64,000 nt of DNA, taken from Agrostemma githago (taxonomy: Eukaryota; Streptophyta; Magnoliopsida; Caryophyllales; Caryophyllaceae). Both the position numbers and the translations under genes were made by a program. Numbering within the stretch: the first letter of the stretch is position 1; every line of letters begins with the position of its first letter. Where the stretch lies: assembly GCA_958450325.1 (NCBI GenBank), contig OY288256.1, positions 48,564,953 through 48,628,952 on the forward strand, written 5' to 3'. The notes beneath the pieces are model-generated. The model was not told where the DNA came from and searched no databases. It worked only from the letters and a program-made list of their open reading frames with translations. Shown piece after piece: positions 55,571 through 64,000 of the stretch.

Positions 55571-58500
55571 ATGACTAAGCACTCAATTGATCAACTAACC
55601 GCCTCGTTGGCCATGATCCAAGAACAGCTCGACCAGATCAGGAGTGACCAGATCACCATTGTTACTCGGGTTAGCGCTATAGAGCAGGATAGGCCGAGTG
55701 ACGAAGAAACTAAGGGCCCGTTAGCCGAATTGACTAGCGCAGTTCTCAAGCTACAAGAGCAGGTCCACTTGTCGACCCACAACTCGATCCATACGGAGAA
55801 TGCTCGAACCTATTCTCCCCTGACCGACCAGCTGCCTGCCAATCTCAATTTGACAGGCCTCCCGATGTTCGACGGAACCGAAGACCCGGTATTACACATC
55901 CGGGCCTTCAAAGAGTTTATGGCCCTAAAAGGAGTCAAATCGGACATGTTCAAACATCTGTTTGCCTCCTCGCTAGAGAAACACCCAAGGGCCTGGTACT
56001 ACAGGCTTGATTCCAAGAAATACAAGACTTGGGACGATGTCGCTACGGAGTTCGCCCAGAATTATGCGGACAATACAGAAATCCAGACGACTATGCGCAC
56101 TCTTGAGGTCATGGCCCAAGAACCGAAAGAGGGTTTCACCAAATACCTCCAGAGGTGGAGGGCCGAAAGCGTTAAGCTGGTCGACAAGCCCAGCGAAAAG
56201 GTACTAGTGGAGGCCTTTGTGAAAAACCTCCTCCCATCTTACCGGATCCATCTCCGGTACGCTGTCATACCCAATTTCGCCACCTTAACCGAGATGGGTA
56301 CAAGAATTGAAGACGATCTGAGGTTAGAGAGCCTTACTAAGGCCTCTACAAAGGGTTATCAAGGAGCCAGCTCATCTTCGGGCAAGCCCGCAACCACAAG
56401 CGCGGCCCGAAGCATATTCGACGAGGTTAACTCGCTAGACACCTCGACTAAGAAGAACACTCCGGCCCGAGTATTCACGGACATAGGGACTACTTATGCC
56501 GACTCCTTACAAAGGCTATCTTCTAAAGGCCTGATTCAACCTATAGGCCCAATGCCAGAGGTCCCTGTAGAAAAAAGGTCCAAAAACTACAACGCTCAGG
56601 CCTACTGCCGCTATCATCAAGGCAACGGGCACGACACCGAAAAATGCTGGAAGTTAAAACATCTCATCCAAGATCTGATCGAGAGTGGGAAGATACCGCT
56701 ACCCAGCGATAAGCCCAGTAACAAGAACAACCCTCTTGCTACCCACGCCGTCATCACGGGAGAAGTAGTCGATTGCACTCATCTCATTTCACCTTTCATT
56801 CCTCAAATCAACGGGATATGGAATGATGACGAGGACGACGTTTACTTAGCTAAGGGGGAGACCATCCCAATCACTGTCGAAGAAATCCGAAGGGCCAAAG
56901 CCAAGGCCCTAGCCGGCGCCAATGTCACTGCGGCCGGACCCTCGGCTCCACAATCCGTCCTTGAACCACCCAAGACGGATTCTACACCTGAAGAACCAGA
57001 CACCAATACGGCCCTAGTCAAGCAACTGAAAAGGGTCCGAACCGACCTCACTATATGGCAACTTCTGGTCAGTTCACAAGAGCACCGAGCAGCACTTACT
57101 AAGGCTCTCGACGAAATCAAGGTAGACTCACTGGTTACCCCAGCAGAAATGGTAGCCACTATCCTACCTCATCTTAAGGGCAAGTCCGAAAGAGAAGGCC
57201 CACTTATCACCTTCTCCGAGTCCGATCTGCCGCCATTCGGGGCCGCCCACAACCTGGCCCTATACATCACGGTGATCTCACGGGGCAAGTATCTACCTAT
57301 GACCCTGATCGATGACGGGTCCGCTGTAAATGTCCTTCCTTTAAGGACTGCAAAGGCCCTCGGCATTACCGAGGCCGACTATCTTCCTACTGCACAGACT
57401 ATCCAGGCTTTTGATGGGAGCCCGAAATCAGTTGTTGGGGCTGTCAAGCTGACCATCATAACAGGCCCGATCGAAAAAGAGCTCGAATTCCAAGTGATCG
57501 ATGTCACTTCATCTTTCAATCTGCTACTGGGGAGGCCGTGGATCCACGCGGTCAAAGCCGTATCCTCCACGCTCCACAGAAAGGTCAAGTTACCTTTAAA
57601 AGGCGAGGTCATCACCCTCGAAGCTACTCCCATAGCCGTGTCAAGCTGCAACACGGCAGGTTCAGCCGACCCACGAGGCTTCAACTTTATCGGGATGATC
57701 GAGGAAGAATATCTCTTCAGGCCCTACTTCACCACTAGCATCGACACGATGCTACAAAATTTGGGCTACCTACCGGGGGCTACTTCAAGGCCCAATCTAC
57801 CTGCTAGCAAGATCATCGACGTCCTAAGCGATGAAGATTCAAAGTTTGGCCTGGGGTACACCTTAACCCCGGAAAACGTGGTCCGGGCCGGCATCCAAAA
57901 GGCCTGCAACACTCTCAAGGGTACCTACTTGGACCCTTACAGCCCAAGACTGACCGACTACTTCATCACTCCAGTATTCGGGGCTGTCCAAACGGGCCTC
58001 TATCAACCCAACATAACCTACCCCGAAATCAACTTTATCCCGGACGATATCTTCACTCTTCTCCAGGCTGAATCAAAGGAGAACACAGACAACACCGAGC
58101 CCATGCTGGGGCTCCTTTTCGGAGAAAGTAGAATTATCCCGACTCCCAAGGAAGAATTAGTCAACCTGATCCTCCACAGTAACCGGTTCGACCCAACCAA
58201 ACTAATCTCTGAAGTCGGCACCAACACGGGCACCAGGGCTTGGAGAAAGACGATCAAGTGGACCGACAGCGAGGGTCAAATCTACAAGCTCACTACCGGT
58301 GAAGGGGATATGCAGGGCGACGAATCCGAATCCGAGTCTGAGTCAGAGTCAGAGTCGGAGTCTGAGTCTAAGTCTAGGAGGTCCAGTACTAGGATCGAGT
58401 CTGTAACCCCTTTTTCTTTTCCTACACCCACGGGAGTCTCGGAGTCTGTCCCGAGAGCACTCCCCATACCGCCTCTGACCAGCGATCAGATGGCAGCTCT

Positions 58501-61500
58501 CTTTGAGCTATTTTCAAAACTTTCTATCAATAATAACGATAACCATTCTGCTTACGACTTGTCTTATTTTCAAAACATTTTCAAAAACTTTACTTGCAAT
58601 GACATTGAGAAACCCGACGAACAGGTACCGCTACCTCAGCATCTAGTCAAGCAACTCGAGCAAAGGGAATCCCGAGATCCGGTAATCGAAGAAACCGATT
58701 CCATTAACGTAGGAACCCCTTTAGAGCCTCAGATGCTTAAGTTAGGTTTATCTCTAAACCCCGAGGAGAAGCAACAATTCACGGAGCTCCTCCACGAATT
58801 CAAGGACGTCTTCGCATGGTCCTACAAGGACATGCCGGGAATAGACCGGGAGATAGCCGAACACCGTATACCCATTAAAGACGGGTGTAAGCCGGTAAAG
58901 CAAAAACTCCGCAGAATGAGGCCCGAATGGTCTCTCAAAGTCAAAGAAGAAGTCGACAAGCAATTCAAAGCGGGCTTTATCCAAGTGTCTGAATATCCAG
59001 AATGGGTCGCAAATATCGTGCCAGTACCCAAGAAAGACGGAAAGGTACGAGTTTGTGTAGACTTCCGGGACCTTAATAAGGCCAGCCCAAAAGACGATTT
59101 TCCGTTGCCACACATCGACATACTGGTGGACAACACGGCCGACCATGCCCTTCTATCTTTTATGGACGGGTATGCCGGATACAATCAGATCAAAATGGCA
59201 AAAGAAGATATGAGTAAGACCACCTTCACTACGCCTTGGGGGACTTACTGTTACACTGTTATGCCATTCGGGCTTATCAACGCCGGTGCCACTTATCAAC
59301 GGACCGCCACTACCTTATTACATGACATGATGCACAAGGAAGTGGAAGTCTACGTGGACGATATGATAGTCAAGTCCAAAGAACGAAACGGGCATATCCC
59401 GGCCCTTAGGAAGTTCTTCGCCCGACTACGCAAGTATAACATGAGACTGAATCCTCAAAAATGCAGCTTTGGGGTAACATCGGGTAAACTATTGGGCCAT
59501 ATTGTCAGCCAGCGCGGCATCGAGGTTGACCCAGCCAAAATCAAGGCCATTACCGAGATGCAGCCACCTAAAACCGAAAAGAAAATTAGGGGGTTTCTCG
59601 GGAAAGTCCAATATATCAGCAGGTTCATTTCGAAGCTAACCATGGTATGTGAGCCCATCTTCAAAAAACTGAAGATAGGAGAACGGGTACTATGGGACAA
59701 CAAATGTCAAACAGCTTTCGATAAAATCAAAGAGATTCTGTCATCTCCGCCGGTATTAATGCCACCTCAACACGGTTTGCCTTTGTCGTTATACTTAACA
59801 ACGACTGAGACAGCCATGGGGGCTATGCTAGCCCAGACAGTCAACTCAGAAGAACGAGCCATTTACTACATCAGTAAAAAGTTCCTAGAGTACGAATGCA
59901 AATACACGATGCTCGAAAAGACGTGTCTAGCTCTAGTTTGGGCCACTAAAAAGCTCCGACATTACATGCTTAGCCACGAAGTTCACGTACTATCAAGAAT
60001 GGACCCGATCAAGTATCTGTTCGAAAAGCCCATTCTCAACGGTAGAATATCTAGATGGACTTTAATGCTAGCTGAGTTCGACCTCAAGTTCGTACCATTA
60101 AAAGCCATCAAGGGCCGGGTAGTAGCCGAATTCCTCGCCGATAGCCCGGTACCTGAAGAGGGACATACCGATACTTGGGCCTTCCCTGACGAAGATATAT
60201 TCCATACCGACACAGAAACATGGGATTTATATTTCGACGGAGCATCCAACTTTCGAGGATTTGGTGTCGGGATTTTGCTAATATCACCACAAGGAGAGCA
60301 CACCCCGTTATCCATCAAGTTAGACTTCGACGTGACTAATAACGCAGCCGAATACGAATCATGCATTCACGGGTTGCAAGCCGCCGCTGATTTAGGAGTA
60401 ACAAGCCTCCGGGTCCACGGTGACTCATCATTAGTCATTAATCAAGCACTCCAGAAATGGAAAACTCGGAACGCAAATCTCGTAGCTTACCAAGCGCGAG
60501 TAAGGGTTCTCGAAAAGCAGTTTCAAAAGGTAGAATACATTTATCTGCCCCGGGAAGAAAACCAGTTTGCAGATGCACTATCCAAATTAGCATCTTTACT
60601 GAATATCCCGGAACATCTAACTAGTATGCCGATTTGCGTCGAAAGACGGTCCGAGCCGGCATATATCAACGCTATCCAAGACATTGAAATAACCGACCCA
60701 GAACCTTGGTACCAGGCTGTTCTTACCTACTTGACGTCAGGAGAATACCCTCCGGGATCTGAAAACCGGGCCAAGAAGGCCCTACGAAGATGGGCCACTC
60801 AGTTCATCCGCACAGACGATGGACAGTTGTACAAAAAGACGGCACAGGGGGCCTTACTCTTATGCATCGACAAAATACAGGCCGAAAAGGTCATGGCCGA
60901 GATACACGATGGCGAGAATGGCCCGCATATGAATGCCCATATGTTAGCTCGAAAAATCGCAAGACTCGGGTACTATTGGAATAGTATGGAAACCGACTGT
61001 CAGTTATACGTCAAGCACTGTCACAACTGTCAAATTTTCGGCAATGTCCAACATATGCCGTCATCCCTATTATACACCATGACATCACCATGGCCGTTCT
61101 CAACATGGGGAATTGATATTATCGGGAAAGTGAACCCGTCCGGCACGGGAGGTCACTGCTTCATTCTAGTGGCTATTGACTATTTTACTAAATGGGTCGA
61201 AGCCGAGTCATATCGTGTCTTGAACGCCAAGCACGTTGCAAAATTTATCCAAGATAAAATTATATGCCGATACGGGATCCCGCACGAATTCATAAGTGAT
61301 CACGGGACCCATTTCCAAGCTGAAACCGCTACTTTGCTAGCAAAATATAAAATCCAAAGGCATACATCATCACCTTACCGTCCCCAAACGAACGGAGCGG
61401 TAGAGGCAGCAAATAAAACTATCGTCACCATACTTAAAAAAATGGCAGATAATTACCGAGATTGGCCCGATAAAATTCCTTTCGCTTTATGGGGATACCG

Positions 61501-61957
61501 GACGTCAATCCGAACCGCAACCGGAGCAACCCCATACTATCTGACGTATGGGATGGAGGCAGTCCAACCCGTCGAGCTTGAGGTACCATCTCTAAGGATT
61601 TTACTCGAAAGTCAAGTACCTGAAGCAGATTGGGTTCAAGCCCGGTACGACTCGTTGATTCTTTTAGACGAACGACGATCTCGAGCCCTTAACAACATCC
61701 AGATATATCAAAAAAGGATAAAACGGGCTATCAACAAAAGGGTTAGGCCCAGAAACATCAAAGAGGGCGATCTAGTCTTAAAATCTGTTCGGGCTTTGTT
61801 ACCAGTCGACCCAAGGGGAAAATTCAAACCTAATTGGGCCGGACCCTATCTAGTGAAGAAGGTTTTATCAGGAGGAGCCGTAATGCTGACGGACTTGGAT
61901 GGGAATGAATTCGTCAACCCAACCAACTTGGACCAGCTGAAGCGCTACTACCCCTAA
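55571..61957 (+). CDS. Intact Gag-Pol polyprotein, Tat-lineage Ty3/gypsy
   Basis: One uninterrupted frame of 2128 codons that makes the proteins for retrotransposition. Domains in order: coiled-coil-like N-terminus; gag core (about 88-255, FDGTEDPVLHI to IEDDLR); zinc knuckle CRYHQGNGHDTEKC (about 346-359); aspartic protease with IDDGSAVN (580-587); a Ser/Glu repeat linker (about 917-937); RT (about 1088-1300, YVDD at 1261-1264); gypsy RNase H (about 1400-1510); archaeal-type RNase H (about 1548-1675, FDGAS, AAEYE, GDSSL, FADALS); integrase zinc finger (about 1778-1820), catalytic core (ID about 1848, SDHGTHF about 1909, VEAANK about 1945) and C-terminus. All catalytic motifs are present. I chose the ATG at 55571 because its context is good (AACCATGAC) and the array homology ends just before it. 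Gag and pol are in one frame, with no stop or intron between them. Confidence 0.96.
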   Translation: MTKHSIDQLTASLAMIQEQLDQIRSDQITIVTRVSAIEQDRPSDEETKGPLAELTSAVLKLQEQVHLSTHNSIHTENARTYSPLTDQLPANLNLTGLPMFDGTEDPVLHIRAFKEFMALKGVKSDMFKHLFASSLEKHPRAWYYRLDSKKYKTWDDVATEFAQNYADNTEIQTTMRTLEVMAQEPKEGFTKYLQRWRAESVKLVDKPSEKVLVEAFVKNLLPSYRIHLRYAVIPNFATLTEMGTRIEDDLRLESLTKASTKGYQGASSSSGKPATTSAARSIFDEVNSLDTSTKKNTPARVFTDIGTTYADSLQRLSSKGLIQPIGPMPEVPVEKRSKNYNAQAYCRYHQGNGHDTEKCWKLKHLIQDLIESGKIPLPSDKPSNKNNPLATHAVITGEVVDCTHLISPFIPQINGIWNDDEDDVYLAKGETIPITVEEIRRAKAKALAGANVTAAGPSAPQSVLEPPKTDSTPEEPDTNTALVKQLKRVRTDLTIWQLLVSSQEHRAALTKALDEIKVDSLVTPAEMVATILPHLKGKSEREGPLITFSESDLPPFGAAHNLALYITVISRGKYLPMTLIDDGSAVNVLPLRTAKALGITEADYLPTAQTIQAFDGSPKSVVGAVKLTIITGPIEKELEFQVIDVTSSFNLLLGRPWIHAVKAVSSTLHRKVKLPLKGEVITLEATPIAVSSCNTAGSADPRGFNFIGMIEEEYLFRPYFTTSIDTMLQNLGYLPGATSRPNLPASKIIDVLSDEDSKFGLGYTLTPENVVRAGIQKACNTLKGTYLDPYSPRLTDYFITPVFGAVQTGLYQPNITYPEINFIPDDIFTLLQAESKENTDNTEPMLGLLFGESRIIPTPKEELVNLILHSNRFDPTKLISEVGTNTGTRAWRKTIKWTDSEGQIYKLTTGEGDMQGDESESESESESESESESKSRRSSTRIESVTPFSFPTPTGVSESVPRALPIPPLTSDQMAALFELFSKLSINNNDNHSAYDLSYFQNIFKNFTCNDIEKPDEQVPLPQHLVKQLEQRESRDPVIEETDSINVGTPLEPQMLKLGLSLNPEEKQQFTELLHEFKDVFAWSYKDMPGIDREIAEHRIPIKDGCKPVKQKLRRMRPEWSLKVKEEVDKQFKAGFIQVSEYPEWVANIVPVPKKDGKVRVCVDFRDLNKASPKDDFPLPHIDILVDNTADHALLSFMDGYAGYNQIKMAKEDMSKTTFTTPWGTYCYTVMPFGLINAGATYQRTATTLLHDMMHKEVEVYVDDMIVKSKERNGHIPALRKFFARLRKYNMRLNPQKCSFGVTSGKLLGHIVSQRGIEVDPAKIKAITEMQPPKTEKKIRGFLGKVQYISRFISKLTMVCEPIFKKLKIGERVLWDNKCQTAFDKIKEILSSPPVLMPPQHGLPLSLYLTTTETAMGAMLAQTVNSEERAIYYISKKFLEYECKYTMLEKTCLALVWATKKLRHYMLSHEVHVLSRMDPIKYLFEKPILNGRISRWTLMLAEFDLKFVPLKAIKGRVVAEFLADSPVPEEGHTDTWAFPDEDIFHTDTETWDLYFDGASNFRGFGVGILLISPQGEHTPLSIKLDFDVTNNAAEYESCIHGLQAAADLGVTSLRVHGDSSLVINQALQKWKTRNANLVAYQARVRVLEKQFQKVEYIYLPREENQFADALSKLASLLNIPEHLTSMPICVERRSEPAYINAIQDIEITDPEPWYQAVLTYLTSGEYPPGSENRAKKALRRWATQFIRTDDGQLYKKTAQGALLLCIDKIQAEKVMAEIHDGENGPHMNAHMLARKIARLGYYWNSMETDCQLYVKHCHNCQIFGNVQHMPSSLLYTMTSPWPFSTWGIDIIGKVNPSGTGGHCFILVAIDYFTKWVEAESYRVLNAKHVAKFIQDKIICRYGIPHEFISDHGTHFQAETATLLAKYKIQRHTSSPYRPQTNGAVEAANKTIVTILKKMADNYRDWPDKIPFALWGYRTSIRTATGATPYYLTYGMEAVQPVELEVPSLRILLESQVPEADWVQARYDSLILLDERRSRALNNIQIYQKRIKRAINKRVRPRNIKEGDLVLKSVRALLPVDPRGKFKPNWAGPYLVKKVLSGGAVMLTDLDGNEFVNPTNLDQLKRYYP
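58322..58380 (+). repeat. Ser-Glu codon repeat in the gag-pol linker
   Basis: Tandem GAATCC/GAGTCT/GAGTCA codons give an acidic (SE)n run between protease and RT. Length is likely variable between copies. Confidence 0.9.
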
Positions 61958-62308
61958 CCTTATCTCAATGTCATTTGCTAAAAATTTACCGTTTTTTACA
62001 AAATTTTCAAAAATTAAGCAAGTCAATGAGTTAGGATTATTGATCCTACTGTCGCACATCTCGAACTAATAGTCTTGATGTATTTCGAAAATTGCAAAAA
62101 TCTATGTCTGAACTACGGTCGGTTTGATTCCACTAATCGTGGATACGTAGGCAACCCCTCAAAAGGGTACAACCACTGCAATAACGAAAAGACAGGAACG
62201 GTTTCCACTAATATGTCTTTTATTATTTCAAAAAATGCCTCACGCAAAAACAAATCACAAAAATCACACAAAAATAGTAGTAATACTTAAATAATAAAAT
62301 TTAGGAGA
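61958..62308. other. 3' UTR between gag-pol and the antisense gene, autonomous element
   Basis: 351 bp between two convergent stops. It contains the RNA module (62108-62174) and an AT-rich part after the antisense stop. Layout and spacing match element 1 (3541-3930). Confidence 0.75.
62108..62174 (+). ncRNA. Structured 3'-UTR RNA module, autonomous form
   Basis: Hairpin 1 is TCCAC (62129-62133), loop TAATC, GTGGA (62139-62143). Hairpin 2 is CCCT (62156-62159), loop CAAA, AGGG (62164-62167). Compared with element 1, stem 1 changes a G-C pair to A-T and a T-G pair to C-G. Confidence 0.6.
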
Positions 62309-64000
62309 CTACTCGTGCATTTTTCCCTTCCCCTTATCTTTCGGGTCACGCGGATCCCGAGGCCGGCGAGGCGGGGGCGAACGTTCCCTAATCACGAGTG
62401 GAACTTCCTTTGCTCGAACCCGTTTCTTCGACTTCGGCTTCTCCGCCCTCTGCACGGGTTCAATCCGAGCCCGGATGCGCTCGGGTAGTCTATCCCGAGG
62501 ACCAAGTCGGTCCTTAGCTGCCAGTCTTGGACCAAGTCTCCTTTCTAAGTCCGTCTGGGGGCCCGTTTTCCCCCATGTACCTTTAGAGCTGGACCCTCTA
62601 GTCAAAGTCTTGGTCTTCCCCTTTTGGCCTGACATCAATCGGACCATCGTAGCCGGGGCATCGCCATCGTCAAAAAAGCCTCGATTATCCTTAACCTGTT
62701 CTCGGCGCAGCAGGTCAAAGGCTTCATCAGTCTTTAAAGCAGCACGGGCTTTAGCAGAATCCGCCTGGGTCCACTTCGTGTAAGAATCTGACACCCAGAT
62801 CGAAGAAGAAGCTCTAGAAACGGGCCAAGTGTGTCGGGTATACCATCTCAGCGCCCAGGTCTCACACATCACATCCGTTAGCTGGGTAGATTCACTCACA
62901 ACCGCTTCAATCTCCGGAATTCTCTGGACCCGACCATATTGCCTGAGTATGCGATCGGGATAAAGGTGAATCGTCTGCCTAAAAGATAGGATTAGCTGAT
63001 AACGGGCCCTATCTCGCAACTCTAATCCAGTCCAGGCATAAATAGGCCACCAAGGTACGGTCCAACGGATCAATGGGCCTCCATGAAAGGATAGCAGCTC
63101 GTCCCAGAATTTTTGGGTAGTAAGGCGAGAAAAGTCAACAGTCCGTCTTCTTGTCATCACCTGATTTGGGCGATATCGGCTTACGTCTAGAGGAGGATCC
63201 AGGATCGATAACCTCTCAAAAAGCCATAGCTGAAAAGTCAAAATTGCAAAAAAATCAAAATCGATTTTCAAAAAAAAAAAAAAAAAAAACGGCAAAAAAA
63301 AAAAAAAAAAATTCGAAAAAAAAAGAAAATCGAAAAAAAAAAAATCGAAAAAGCCGAAAAAAAAAAAAAAAAAACGCGCGAAAATCAAGGACCCGGAAGC
63401 TCGGAAATTATAAAAATCAAAAATTGTAAAATCGTGGAAAAATCAGCCTACCTGTAGAAGCCGGGTGCTACCGGTCAGCCTAGTCGACGGGTCTTGCTTA
63501 CGATTGTCTAAGCCTTGGATAATCTCCCCTGAAATCAGCCAGGCTGGGCTGTGCTCTGTCTCCATTTGATCCGCCATGGAAAGAAGTCTAATATGGCCCA
63601 TGCACGATAACAGGTCCATTTGACCTTCGAACGCATAAACATGAAGCATGCAGAAGGTGAAGGCTCTACGGCTATATACCGGCCCGACCCGAACGTCATT
63701 TTGATTCAGGAATTTTTCGGCTAGGTCGATTAGGGAAATTGTGTCTCCTTCTGCCATGCGAGATACCTCCATATGGGAAAGCCCTAAAAATTCTCGTAGT
63801 TTCCTCCTTATATCTCGGATTGAAAACGGGACGGCAGGACGGAGTATAGGATTCCATCCCCCAACAGCAGCAATTTCCTCCGGAATAGGGCAAATTTCGC
63901 CTCGAGGAAATCTAAAGACATGATAAGTATTGTCCCAATAGGACAAACAAGCATCCAGGAAGTTACGGTCTACTTGCATTTGACGGATCGTAAAGAATTG
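62309..64000 (-). CDS. Antisense PMD protein of the autonomous element (partial, 5' end off the right edge)
   Basis: Exon 2 is 63229-62309 (306 codons plus stop), the intron is 63451-63230 (222 nt, GTAGGC...TTTCAG), and exon 1 runs from the right edge to 63452. The intron has the same position and phase as in element 1 (after ...GSTRLLQ, before LWLFERL). Motifs: FLDACLSYW, FPRGEICPIPEEI, REFLGLSH, FCMLHVYAFEG, HSPAWLISGEII. The C-terminal part is basic and low-complexity (DLERRLGPRLAAKDRLGPRD, VIRERSPPPRR, KDKGKGKM). Both visible exons are open. The frame is open to position 64000, so start and promoter lie outside. Its role is unknown; it could affect host silencing or the element's own transcripts (inference). 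Confidence 0.78.
63268..63375. repeat. A-rich low-complexity tract in the antisense intron and 5' of exon 2
   Basis: Runs of A broken by CG and GAA on the plus strand; on the transcribed minus strand it is T-rich intron sequence upstream of the acceptor at 63230. The open minus-strand frame through it is low-complexity, not protein. Confidence 0.85.

Noticed and set aside
63240..63388. Phe-rich N-terminus of exon 2 of the antisense gene
   Set aside because: It is translated A/T-run intron sequence; the acceptor at 63230 and the homologous acceptor at 4837 mark the exon start.

Overview
The window is plant nuclear DNA made almost entirely of nested retrotransposons. I saw no ordinary host gene, tRNA, rRNA or CRISPR array. 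The evidence for a plant is Ty3/gypsy elements with the Tat-lineage layout (gag, protease, RT, RNase H, a second archaeal-type RNase H, integrase), a primer-binding site that fits tRNA-Arg, an antisense gene with a plant mobile domain (PMD), an Athila-like LTR and plant-type LINE 3' ends. The species cannot be read from the sequence; a TE-rich flowering plant is the safest statement.

Layout. (1) 1-9144: the 3' part of a decayed Tat element: broken gag-pol (1-3540), a convergent antisense two-exon PMD gene with its own TATA box (5786 to 3931), a polypurine tract and a 2.57-kb 3' LTR (6571-9144). (2) 9145-13304: 3' part of an Athila-like element, with its LTR at 11717-13304. (3) 13305-14269 and 48017-48525: two halves of one LINE, split by (4) 14270-48011, a 33.7-kb tandem array of a non-autonomous Tat-like element: six LTRs of about 2.29 kb alternate with five non-coding internal regions of about 4.16 kb. 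The whole array is flanked by one 5-bp target-site duplication (CAGGG), and the LINE reading frame is continuous across it. (5) 48526-51654: AT-rich DNA with long (ATT)n microsatellites and several RTE-like LINE 3' ends. (6) 51655-64000: a truncated unit sharing an LTR (52168-54486) with an apparently intact autonomous Tat element: PBS, leader, a 2128-codon gag-pol frame (55571-61957), 3' UTR and the antisense PMD gene, which runs off the right edge.

How the parts fit. The array units lack all coding capacity but keep the LTR ends, tRNA-Arg PBS, leader, a structured 3' RNA module and the pre-PPT hairpin of the autonomous element 4 kb away. They therefore look like passengers mobilised by such a partner. 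After insertion into the LINE the copy seems to have grown by LTR-LTR unequal recombination; units 2 and 4 are near-identical at a 12.9-kb spacing. The most unusual signals are this array, a 3'-UTR RNA module with compensatory stem changes between families, a 73-bp repeat of paired ACTCGATCGAGT palindromes found in both the LTR and the antisense intron, and the antisense gene's own promoter.
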